Part shown: piece after piece, positions 48,473 through 58,900 of the stretch
Layout: each line of letters begins with the position of its first letter
Numbering within the stretch: the stretch's first letter is position 1
Source of the DNA: Selaginella tamariscina
Lineage: Eukaryota; Streptophyta; Lycopodiopsida; Selaginellales; Selaginellaceae
DNA: 64,000 bases
Assembly: GCA_003024785.1 (NCBI GenBank)
Contig: PUQB01000028.1
Location: 85,112-149,111 of the forward strand
Direction of reading: 5' to 3'
Translations under genes and position numbers: made by a program
Notes under the pieces: generated by a model
What the model saw: only the letters and a program-made list of their open reading frames with translations
Told to the model about the DNA's origin: nothing
Databases searched by the model: none

Positions 48473-49807
48473 ATGGAATCCATGGACGAGTACACGGATA
48501 CGACGAGTACTTCGGCAACAGGGGTGAATACGACGTCTCAATCAGAACCAATGGTTTCAATTCCGCTTACGCTAGTGCTTTATCGTATTGTCCGTCCAGC
48601 ACCAACACTCATCTCGAACATACGAGAATGGATCTAGAGGATGCAGCTAGAGCGATATTTCAAAATGTTTGTACACAAACAATTGGATCAACAAGGTGAA
48701 CACTTAGTCGACCAGGCAATCAAGGCTTTACAACTACAGGGCAGCGCATTTGCGTTTACAAGTAAGCTCATTCAAGATGTTTTTGAATTTCCAGATCCAG
48801 ACATCTCCTATGATCCAATTCCACAAGTCAGCACATACGTCCATCACTACGATAATTTGGACAAGTTTTGTCAGAAGCAGAAGACGGCGAATGCGGCACC
48901 AACATCAATCCTACATGAACCTCATAAGGGACGTATTAAGGCTATCACAACTGCGTTCGCTTTCCGCAAGACACCAACTGGATTCAATAAGGAGATCAGG
49001 TATGTCTATCATCAATCGGAACATGGACAGAAACCCGATTGGGGGGAGCTAGTCGTAGTAGGGCTACTACGTGAGTTGAACACGCTGCACAACCCCAAAA
49101 GCAAGGACAAGGAGACGTCCGTATTTCCGGTGCTTCATCATATTCTCACAACTATCAACATTACGTATGAAGATCTAGCACCGGCAGGTACATCAAAACT
49201 CACAACAAGGATGGGCTTTTGGTTAGGTCTTACCAATTAGTACCCAGATAATGTGTTCGACGTCTGTAATTTGGATGCACCGCTATCAACAAAGTCGAAG
49301 AAACGACCACGTACACAAGCAAAGAAGCCAGAGGAGCCCCACGCAAAGAAACCCGAGATCATACTCGAATTTGTGGACGAGGAGGATGACAACGATCAAG
49401 TATTGCAGAGGAGACCTTTACCTCGAGGAGACCAGCGGAGGATGTGGAACAGGTCCACAGCATCAACTTTAGTACCACACACGGAGTGTGAAGACACAGC
49501 ACTACCAGATCGCAATCCGCCCACAGGACCGACTTCAACAACACACATGGAGTGTGAGGATTCTGCGCCATTCAACAGTACGGGTTCTACCGTAGTTCCA
49601 TCACCACCATCAGTTCAACATCAAACTACGGCAGGTACATCTTCTCATATCATACCACCACAGGTAGTACCTCCAGCACAGCAAGTACAGGAGTCAGCAG
49701 TACGGCAGTCAGGGCAAGAACTGGATTTAGCAAAACCGACACCTGGACAGACTGCCAAGAACAACATCCACGATAAAGAGCAGCACCAGCAACAACCTAT
49801 TCACTAA
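48473..49807 (+). pseudogene. gypsy-3 additional 3' ORF (env-position), two amber stops
   Basis: One frame from ATG 48473 (MESMDEYTDTTSTSATG) runs to 49807, 444 codons, interrupted only by TAG at 48635 and TAG at 49238. A pyrimidine-rich tract ending TTTATTTCACAG lies just before the ATG and looks like a 3' splice site. The middle has a folded, helical character (SAFAFTSKLIQDVFEFPDP, GELVVVGLLRELNTLHNP). The C-terminal third is basic then Pro/Thr/Gln-rich low complexity with a KKRPRTQAKKPEE stretch like a nuclear signal. No signal peptide or membrane helix is evident. It has the position of the extra ORF of Athila/Tat elements, and vaguely recalls the plant transposon protein domain found there; identity is uncertain. 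Confidence 0.6.
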
Positions 49808-50187
49808 TACATCAGATGGGACATCACGCTTTGAATCGACAGGAGCGAGACATTTTGAGGAGTTCAAAGCATACTTGTGATCAGACGGCTTCACTCGGAC
49901 TACCATTGCAGGACCTACCAAGATACGACTCTCGAAGGTCAGCTTTCCCACCTTCACAGTGTCGTTGATTCTATTACGCAGCAGGTAGCACTTCAAAAAG
50001 TAGATGCTACTTTCAGTCAGCAGCTTCATGAACGCTGTAATACGATCAACAAGCAGTTCTTGGGACGAAGTACGTAAGTTACGCGAGGAGAACCTCAAGT
50101 TGAAGAACTTCGTCGCTTCTATGTGCGGAAGTGTGGGCACATCGTAAGGTTGCATCGAGGCGATGCAACACTTCCAGTCTGAGGGGA

Positions 50188-50794
50188 TGTTAGGATCATA
50201 GTTAGACATTGATAGAATTTCTTGTTATTTCATGGGCAATATAATGGGAAAATATTAAAAACAATATATATTGTGGAAAACCGAGACTGGAAAGGATATA
50301 TAGGAGTACGAGTTACTAAAGCCATACCACAATACGGGTCAACATTGCAATACAATACCAGCAGAGTACGGCATGTTTGGATAAGGATAAGAAGGAGTTA
50401 CAGCAACTGAATGGATAAGGCTGAGGGCAGTTGTGATAACTGCTAGTACAGGACCTAGAATATGGGTATAAATAGACTAGATTAGGACTAGAAGAGTTTC
50501 CCGAGTATACTGTTATTCTGTACTATGTGCCGTGCGTGGACATAATATAAGTTTCCTTTCTCTCTTAATACGTCTATCTCTTACTCGTATTTCTGTTATG
50601 TTATACTGATCTTCTTTCCAGTACTGTGACGGGATCCATAGTACTGCTGCCTGCTATACACCTTGCCATCCTTACCCTTTTCCCGACCTTCTGATGTTTG
50701 ATCTCTCCTCTATTTTATTATGGCAGACCCTTAATACAGGTTTGTCGTAGGCAATCTTACCTATGTGCGATGGGTAGGATTTTACGATTTAACA
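50188..50794 (+). repeat. gypsy-3 3' LTR
   Basis: 607 bp copy following the polypurine tract; ends TTTACGATTTAACA directly before the GACAA duplication. Confidence 0.92.
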
Positions 50795-51335
50795 GACAAC
50801 CATCGTGCTCTCAAGGTGTATCCATGGACAACAAAACGTGCGAGCAGCAATGTACATAGTAATATCTCACACAACAGAATATAAACAAGTTTTGTATTCT
50901 CTGTGAAGACACAGAACATGAAATAAGAACAAAAAGACATATATGCTAAACGTACCATAAGAAACACAATCTCGTAGCAAGTACTCAAATGTCACTCTTG
51001 TACATCAGTCCATATAGCCATGGCCATGTACATACCACTTGGAAAACCATACACCATGCAGATTTTGGTCCATGTTAAGACCCGCTAGATTTAAATCATG
51101 CATCTATTACAGAGCATAGTATACATACACCTCAAAGCACACACGCTACAACCTACACATACATAGAAATCTGTAGTGTATAACCATGAATCCACTCACC
51201 AGATTGAAATACATACATCTAGTAGTGGCCACCGTTGATATTGCACAGCGCCATATCTTGGAGAGTTAAACCCATGCCGCCGGATCTGCGGAGCGCTTCA
51301 CAAAAGAACCCTAAAGCATATTCTAGAATCCCCTG
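50795..51335 (-). pseudogene. Captured gene fragment, unidentified
   Basis: A minus-strand exon-like stretch at 51311-51232 follows a good acceptor (ACCTAAACAG) and reads GILEYALGFFCEALRRSGG then MGLTLQDMALCNINGGHY before a stop. It lies on the other side of the nested retrotransposon from the FtsH-like exons and in the same orientation, so it may be an upstream exon of the same captured gene. I do not recognise the protein. Confidence 0.35.
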
Positions 51336-52305
51336 TTTAGGTTATTACATGTAATATTTTATATAATAAACTATAAATAAGTAGCGAAGAACAATAACTG
51401 TATAATGTATATATATACGAAGAGTTTCATAAATATCTATTATATCAATTATAATTTAAATATGTGAGTCTATACATCTTATAGACATTATTTATATACA
51501 TGTGTGTAGAAAGGGACAAAGAGAGATGAATTTATGCATGTATACATGCTTGTATATATATACACACGTGTTTACCTTCAACACAAGCTTGTGTCCATGC
51601 ACATAGTCATAAATTTTTCAATTAAAATATTAAACACTAAACCACTTTATAAAACTATGGAGACAAAAAACCAACATGGGCACCTCATATACACATCCAC
51701 GGGCACACACATGCACATATATGGAATTAAACATTCATAGGCACACCCTTTCAATGGATTGCGGAATTTATAATACATCTCTCCTCTTTTGTCTCTCTCT
51801 CACACACACATACCACATAGGTTAACATTATGTAATTCAAAATGAAATATCTTTTGTTAAGCCATAATTATCAAGTTTGCATGAGGATGTATGTGTGTGT
51901 GTATAATATAATATATAGGTGTCGTTCCTGATATAATTCAAAACTAAAATAAATTTTATTATGATATATTAAACTTAATAATTTTTTCTTTTTATCCTTA
52001 TTTACAAAGTAGAAAACTATCCCTAGTTTAGTTACAAAGTATAACTTACTATCAAACTATATATGCTATGGTGAAATAAAAACATAATCTAAATAAGAAA
52101 GTAAATAAATGTTTTTTCACTGTATTTTAATACATATTACAAACCCAAAAACCAACCTTTGTTTTTGGACCCTTAGTACTTCCCCTAGTATGTTAGTCAA
52201 AAAATTTCTACCCTAGTATTTATAAAATTAGGCATAGTTTTTTTGCTTTGTTTATTTTACATTTTCCGGTGAAGTAAAGGGTCGAGTCATAAGAAAATTA
52301 TGACA

Positions 52306-55300
52306 CACTCTTTGTCTTTAAAATGTCAACATCCTCGTTGACATCCAACTCCAAGACTAGACTAAGTTAAATAAAAAAAAATTAACTGAAAAAATGCTAA
52401 TCACTTTATGTGGAGTTAGTAAAAGTTCACATAATTTTCATTACCCCCCTTGCATTACGAGAAGCCAAGTACTTCAGAACCGTCGTTCACTAAGCAGCCA
52501 GCTTAACTGTCATAGGCATCACTTGTGACATGAAGTCACTTGGAGACCTTTTACACGTTTACAAAGTCTGTCACCCGACATTGACAATAAATTAGTTAAT
52601 TTCTAATTAGAATTTATATCGAAGGCCTTTAGTTAATATTGTTTATCGGCCCCTAGGTTAATAAGAAATAAAGTTTGCTTTATTTCTCAATATCATTTTT
52701 AACTTGAGATCTTGCCTCAAATTCCTTCACCAACTTTATTGCGTTTTGTAGATTCTCTAATGGTTCCCATGTCGATTCGCACACTGGATAACCCTTCCAT
52801 TTGACGAGATACTCTAACTTATGTTTTTTGGCCATAAACCTTCCTTTTGCTCGACTTTGTACTCCTCTTCACTAACTAGTTCAGGGGCGGACGTAAGTTA
52901 TTGTATCTCTTTGGATATTTCCATCCTTGTGGAATGGTTTGAGCAAATTGACATGAAAACATTTTGTATCGCTCCAACTTTGGAGGAAGATCTAACTCAT
53001 AAGCCACATTTCCTACTCGCTTTATCACCTTGTACGAACCTATGTAGTGCAATAGAAACTTCCTCGAAAGAGTTGTTGGAACCTTAAGGTTTTTAGTACT
53101 TAACAATACCATATCTCCAACCTAATACTTTACATCCCGTTAATGCTTATCGTACTGCTAACGATATCTTTCTTGTGCTACAGTCATTGCTTGACATGTA
53201 CAATATAACTGTCTAGTGAATTTTGCTACAGAGGGAACTCAAATGGCATTGTCTTTCAGTAACATCATACTTTGAGAAATACCACCCTTATTCCCAATTA
53301 ACACTTCCATCGAGCTACACCCAATCGCAGTATGCATCGAGTTATTATAACATATCTCAACCATATCCAAGTGTTCAACTCAATCAAGTTGACCATAAAC
53401 ATAGCATCTAAGATAATTCTTAACTTGTCAGTTCACCCTCTCTGTTTGACGATCTGTTTATAGATGGTAAGCCATACTAAACTTTAGCATCGTACCAAAT
53501 TGTTTAAACAATGTTCCCCAAAACTTGCCTGTAAACCAAAGATTTCGATCTAAGGTCATTGTTTTCAGTAGTCCGCGTACTCTTATGACTTCATGGAAAA
53601 ACATCTTTGCTGTTTGTTTCGCATTCACCGTCTCTACAATTGGAATAAAATGAGCAACCTTTATAAACCGATCGACCACCATCAAGAGGGCATTGAAACC
53701 ACAAGATTATGGCAACCCTGTGACAAGTCCAAAGTAACACTTTGAAATGACCGCTCTAGAATCAGTATATACTACAACTTCCCAACTTGTTTTTGCGACC
53801 GACTCTTCACTTATTGACATGTGGAGCATGTTTTAACATACTGAACAACATCGTTTATTATTCTGGCTAATAAAAACCTTGTTTCAGTAGAGCCAACGTC
53901 TTATGCCTTCCACCATGTCCTGCCAAAGGAACGTTGTGATGTTCTCTTAGCAACCTTTGCCTCCATGTCCCTTCTGGAACATAAAGTTTTTTTTTTTCTA
54001 ATAAAGAACTTCATCCCGCACTACAAAATGCACCTGTTTGAGTGCATCCATTCGACTTTTCATTTTGCTAGAATAAAACCATTTCTTCGTAATTGATAAA
54101 CTTGTTTCCTCTTTATTATTAAGTTTAAGGCCTCCTTAGCAAACTCATCTTAAAGATATGCCATCACAAATTCATTTATCAAAGTTGACACTGGTACCAA
54201 CATAATATGAAGATGACTCTTTCTACTAAGTGTGTCAATTACCACGTTATCTTTTACAGCTTTATGTCTAACTTTAGGCTGAAATTGAACTAACTTTTGC
54301 TGCCATCTAGCATACTTCGGTGATAACTTTGGCTGCATTTCAAAGTGCCTTAAAGTTACACTATTTGTCCAAACCACAATGCCATGACTTATAAGATAAT
54401 GACGCCAATACTCTAAGGAAGCAACAATAGTATACATCTCTTTTCCGTGAGTAGGCCATCGAATTTGTGCGACATCTAACTTTTTCGAGAAAAAGGACAT
54501 TAAATGTTCTTTTTTCTACAATACACTACCAATTGCAAAATCAGAAGCATCACATTCTACCTTAAATGGATCTTCAAAAATTGACAACTGCAACACTAGC
54601 TTAGAAGAGATAGCTTCTTTGAGTTTGATAAATGCCTGCTGCACTCTGAAGTCCAATGCATGAAATGTTCTTTGTGAAATCTATCAATGGGGTTGTTCTT
54701 TGTGTAATCTTTTATGAACATACAATAATATTCTGTCATACAAAGAAATGATCTAACTTCATGTATGTCTTTCAAAATTAACCACTTGGTAATAACTTGA
54801 ACTTTTTTGGGGTCCATGACAACTTTCCCACCTAAGATCGAGTGTCCCAAGAAGTCTACCTTGGCACTTACTTTCCTTAGTATACAATTGGTTCTCTCTC
54901 AACCTCTGAAACACCTTTTTCAAGTGTTTTACATGTTCCTCAATTGTCGAATTGAAGACCAGAATGTCATCAATATATACCACTACGAACTTGTTTAGAT
55001 AGTCTCTAAACACATAATCCATCATTGTGTAAAAAGTTGTTAGAGCCTTACACAACTCGAATGGCAAGACTAGAAACTTGAATGATCCATAACATTGATA
55101 AGGGGCTCTCATCGACGGAGACGAACCTAACAGAATCTCTATTTTATGATCCACACTTCGACATGGAGGTAGTTCGAGTGGTAAGTCTTTTAGCAACATG
55201 TTCTTAAACATGTTTAAGAATTTCAGAATAGGACCGAGAATGAGTTCCCTATCTTAACTTCTTCGGTATCTAACCATCGCAAGAAATACATGTTCTTTAC

Positions 55301-57249
55301 GTTTAACCGCCTTACACAACTATGTTAACGTAAGGAACATAGGATTCCAATCCTTGTTATTTAGCGTTTTCATCTTGATCGTCATTTTTTTGCCACCCTT
55401 CTTTGTTTTAAGTATAATCCGATTGTCACCTGATCCCCTCATCTCGACCACATGCTTGTGAAATCAATCCATGTCAACACAAAGTCGAACTGTCATATTC
55501 AAGACAACTAAGTCTAGCTTAGCTTTTTAACACCTGATTTGGACAAGAACTGCCCTTGATATATCGTTAGTATTCTAAGAACCTTTGCCAAAATTGATTT
55601 TTATTTTATTCATTTTTATTACATCCAAATTCAATTGACAAGCTAAAGTAATCAATATGAAGTTGTATTTGCTCCCGTGTCGATCATCATTCAGACTCGG
55701 TCCCCTCGTAATTTTCCTGTCAAAAATTAAGAATTAGTTTTGTCTTTAATAGAAAGCAAGGCAAGTTGTGTTTGACACAATAATACCTTTTCTGATTTTT
55801 CTCTGGATCTTCAAGCGTTTCAGGTTCAACAACTTCCTCTTCTGTCATCGCCTTGAAATGTCCCAATTGTTATGATGGTGCCCGGCAAGATGATCATACT
55901 TATTACAATCATAACATTTTAGAGCTCCACCTGCAGATTGCAGAGGAACAAACTTCGAAGCCGGGCCCTTAACCTGTTGAGGTGGTGACAATGCTAATGA
56001 TTTTCGAGATCCAATGGATTGTTTTATCGAACCTTCTCCACCAAACGTTGGAGAATAACTCCACAGTTTAGGTTTAGTTCATCGCCTTTATTGTACAAGT
56101 CGTTCAACGACATGTCATAAGCACCCTTTTGAGTTTCCTCCTAACATTCCCTATAGCTTGTTAGCTTGTACCTTAGGATCTCTTTTTGAGTCTTTCATTC
56201 AAGCTAGTCATGAAGCAACTTTGAGCTTCATCATCGCTCATATTTGGGACTAAGCACCATACACTTTCAAATTAATAAACATGGTCCATCAGGTGTCCAA
56301 AGTCCTTTTTACAAGTTGCCAAATCAACACGCAATCGCAATCTAAGGTCATTTGGCATATACTGCTTTTTGATCTTCTTTTTCAGGCATTTCCAACTGTT
56401 TCAGTATCCACATTCATCTTTAACAATCCGTCGCTAAGTTTTAGCTTCTCCTTTAAGAAATTGCTTAGCACACACAACCTTTTCTACCTTTCTCACGGAA
56501 GTAACTTGGAAATAACTTTCCATATTATACAACCAGTCATTCAGAACTTTGTAGTCTTTCAAACTCATAAAACCCGAAGACTTGACCAGCTTGAACTTAC
56601 TGGGACCATTACCATCTTCATTTATTGAAGAATTTGGTATAGAGGAACTTGACTATGAATCATGCTTCTTCTTCTTTTTCTGTGTGTCTGGTTGCGGAAC
56701 ATCTGGTATTGTAGCAACCATTGGAATCCGAACGGCAACATTATCAATTCGATCGTTCAACCTTAAAACATCCCTTGAAGTTTGTTCAGGGCATCCATCA
56801 TTATTTCTCACCAACCAGGCCATTATCTAACCCTAGGGGGTCAGCTTGGGTCAGTTTCATCCATCTCCTCATTTTGAGCCTCTGCAACAACCCTCTCTAC
56901 CTCAGGCTCTGGTTGCTTTTCTCTTGCTCATCGTATTGAACCCTAGTTTTAACACTCGGAAAATATGCTTGGAATATTTTCAATACAAAATTGGAAACTC
57001 CCTGCACATGTTATACACCTACACACATCAGCATAAGACTTTGAACATACTTGAAATCTCACGCTGACTCACTGAGCAAGTGTTCTCTGCAATTTGACAA
57101 CTCATAGGATCAAACTATCTGTGTAAAATATATACATGTCAACCAAAAGTGATAAAGTAATCCAAGAATTTAGAATTATTTAAATGCTGAAACACCCTAT
57201 TACTTTAAGCAATCCTACTAAACCATAGAGAACTTACTTCGATACCAAT
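52306..57249 (-). pseudogene. gypsy-2 gag-pol with chromodomain, heavily decayed
   Basis: The region is collinear with gypsy-1 (32150-36755) but riddled with stops and indels. Recognisable parts on the minus strand are Gag (about 56930-56290), a knuckle near 55900, and reverse transcriptase LPFELCKALTTFYTMMDYVF with VYIDDILVFN (about 54970). RNase H includes WPTHGKEMYTIVASLEYWRH (about 54430); integrase includes MMVVDRFIKVAHFIP (about 53680). A pre-chromodomain FLLHYIGSYKVIKRVGN (about 53050) precedes the chromodomain [19 protein letters not shown] (about 52800). Parts of reverse transcriptase are deleted. Many differences from gypsy-1 are C-to-T or G-to-A. Confidence 0.82.
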
Positions 57250-57960
57250 TGTTAGAGTTTTTACCTTGTGCCACGAAGGCGGCTTGCCAAATGCCAACCC
57301 TGGAATCTCTCTTTAGAAACCCGTGAAATCTAGTAAAGTAACCCATGATAGGAACCCGTCTCGTAAGAACTCACACCCCTAGTTAGCTAAGTCCATGATC
57401 AATGCTCACCTCGTGAGTTAAGATGCGTGAGCTAGTTGAGTTGCAAAATCGTTCCTAGCTTGGGTGGATGAGGAGGCCGGAGCAAGGCCTCATCCACTAT
57501 TTTTGCGGAACGTGATTTTGAGCAATCCTTCTCAAACTTACAAGGGGACCTTGACCAACCCCTAACCCCCCCCCCCCCCCCCTATTTTCCTATTTGAGTA
57601 AGTGGGTTGGCACTGAGAGTGCTAAACCTTAATGTTTCATATCTAGACTCTGGCCTATCTCTATCTCTTATCCTAAACCCTATCCAAGGAGGTTAGGTCA
57701 ACCCTAGGGGTGTTCCTAACCCATACGAACAGGCCAAATTTGCCAGTGTCAACTAGAAAATTTATAGGGACCTAAGAAAAGAGTTTTCTAAAATTTTAGT
57801 GCTCTAGGCATTTAATGACAACTAATTGAACTACCCCTAAATACTTAAATACATTAAGCAAGGCTATTTTTCACTACATTTAGGTTCGTCATATAATTCA
57901 TTTTGGTAACAACATACAAATTTCAAAGTAAAAGTAAAAATCATAGTAAAATCTATGACA
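57250..57960 (-). repeat. gypsy-2 right (5') LTR
   Basis: 711 bp, TGTTAGAGTTTTTACC...AAATCTATGACA, beside a mutated initiator-Met primer site at 57238-57248. Confidence 0.8.
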
Positions 57961-58900
57961 AAGGCCTCGCTCAAGTGAATAACTCGAGCAAACTTTAGAA
58001 TCTTGTCTCAGGAGACATAGACAAGCTCATGCCCTAACTTGTCAAAAAGATATGCTCTGCACATACCTTATGACAAAGCTAAAGCATCACGACTTACCTA
58101 ACTAACCCCTAAAGGTTTGACTAGTCAAGTCATACCCTAGTTCTAGAAATAGTACTTAATGAAGACACATGTATGAGTCAAAGTGGACACGAGTGTGCGC
58201 TAAAGGTGGACATAAGTGCTTTACTAAGTAAACCCTCTAAGGTTAGGTTTGGACAACCCTAATCATGCAACCACACAATTGCCTCACAAAAGGGCCCGTA
58301 CTAATGAGATTAGGTTGTTCCACCCTTGGACATGTTCACACACCCTTAGGATGAACATCCCTAACATAGTGTGCCAACTAGCACACTCAATTATGAGACC
58401 TAATTTCCTTTGGGTGAATGCCCTAATGCAAGCACCAACATGTTTATTTATTTAGATATCCAACCCCTTAGTGTCAACCCATAACACAACCCCTAAAGTT
58501 GTGCTTGGGACATTGGATCGTTCATTATCTAGCCCGTTCATATAACATTATTTCCCAAGACATACGTTATTTTGCTATAGCCCCTTAGACTCAAGAGTTA
58601 CACATAGTGCCATAAATGTGGTTTGTAGATGCCAACCTTAGAACTCCCTCTCTATGAACCTTTAGGAACCTAATTAACAAAATATGTATTCTGACAAGAC
58701 TTCTCAAGTGCGGACTTGCTAATGATAAGGCTAGACAAACCTTAAGGTGTTATATACTCATGTGCACTAAAAGTTTGAGTAGCATAATATGGGTTATACT
58801 ACAACTAATTTATCTTATTTCCACGACTGAGGAACCCCTCATGTTTTTTTGTATAAGTGGGCCAACACTACAGGGAATTAGGGCGTGGGGTTTTCTTTAG
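57961..58900 (+). repeat. LTR relic of the long-LTR family
   Basis: The sequence follows the middle and later part of the 1.7 kb solo LTR (for example CTCATGCCCTAAC, GTGGACACGAGTGTGCGC, AGGTTAGGTTTGGACAACCC) with much divergence. Neither terminus nor target duplication was found. Confidence 0.6.

Larger units (their letters stand above)
41783..50794 (+). mobile_element. Ty3/gypsy Athila/Tat-like retrotransposon (gypsy-3)
   Basis: LTRs at 41783-42387 (605 bp) and 50188-50794 (607 bp), both TGTTAGG...TTTAACA and about 95 percent alike by eye. Target duplication GACAA is exact (41778-41782, 50795-50799). The polypurine tract GAGGGGA precedes the 3' LTR. A possible primer site TGGCGACC follows the 5' LTR; its tRNA is unresolved. 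It lies within the CACTA-like element, so it is the youngest complete insertion of the nest. Gag, pol and an additional 3' ORF follow in order. Confidence 0.95.
40249..52271. mobile_element. CACTA-like DNA transposon carrying gene fragments
   Basis: The ends are inverted repeats CACCGGAAAATGTA (40249-40262 and, reversed, 52258-52271). The subterminal AACATACTAGGGG is also shared. The target duplication is AAG on both sides (40246-40248 and 52272-52274); closing the gap restores the gypsy-2 LTR sequence CTTCAAAGTAAAGGG. A 3 bp duplication and CAC-initial termini fit the EnSpm/CACTA superfamily. The span is 12,023 bp, but only 3,006 bp without the nested retrotransposon at 41783-50794. No transposase was seen; instead it holds spliced gene fragments, as in Pack-type elements. 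Confidence 0.78.
29824..57960 (-). mobile_element. Decayed chromovirus gypsy-2, outer shell of the nest
   Basis: The right (5') LTR is 57250-57960. The left (3') LTR survives in pieces: 29824-30030 (TGTTAGAGTTTT start), 37917-37976, 39664-40248 and 52275-52305 (ending ATTATGACA). Pieces were matched by eye to the right LTR in order. The interruptions are the gypsy-1 block, a solo LTR and a CACTA-like element. The internal region 52306-57249 has a primer site (GGTATCGAAG, mutated) beside the right LTR. The outermost flanking pentamers (CTACC and AAGGC) do not match, so at least one outer boundary has been altered. Confidence 0.7.

Noticed and set aside
40249..52271. hAT, Mutator or Harbinger assignment of the element with CACCGG ends
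   Set aside because: Duplication is 3 bp AAG, not 8-9 bp and not TWA; CAC-initial ends fit CACTA better.
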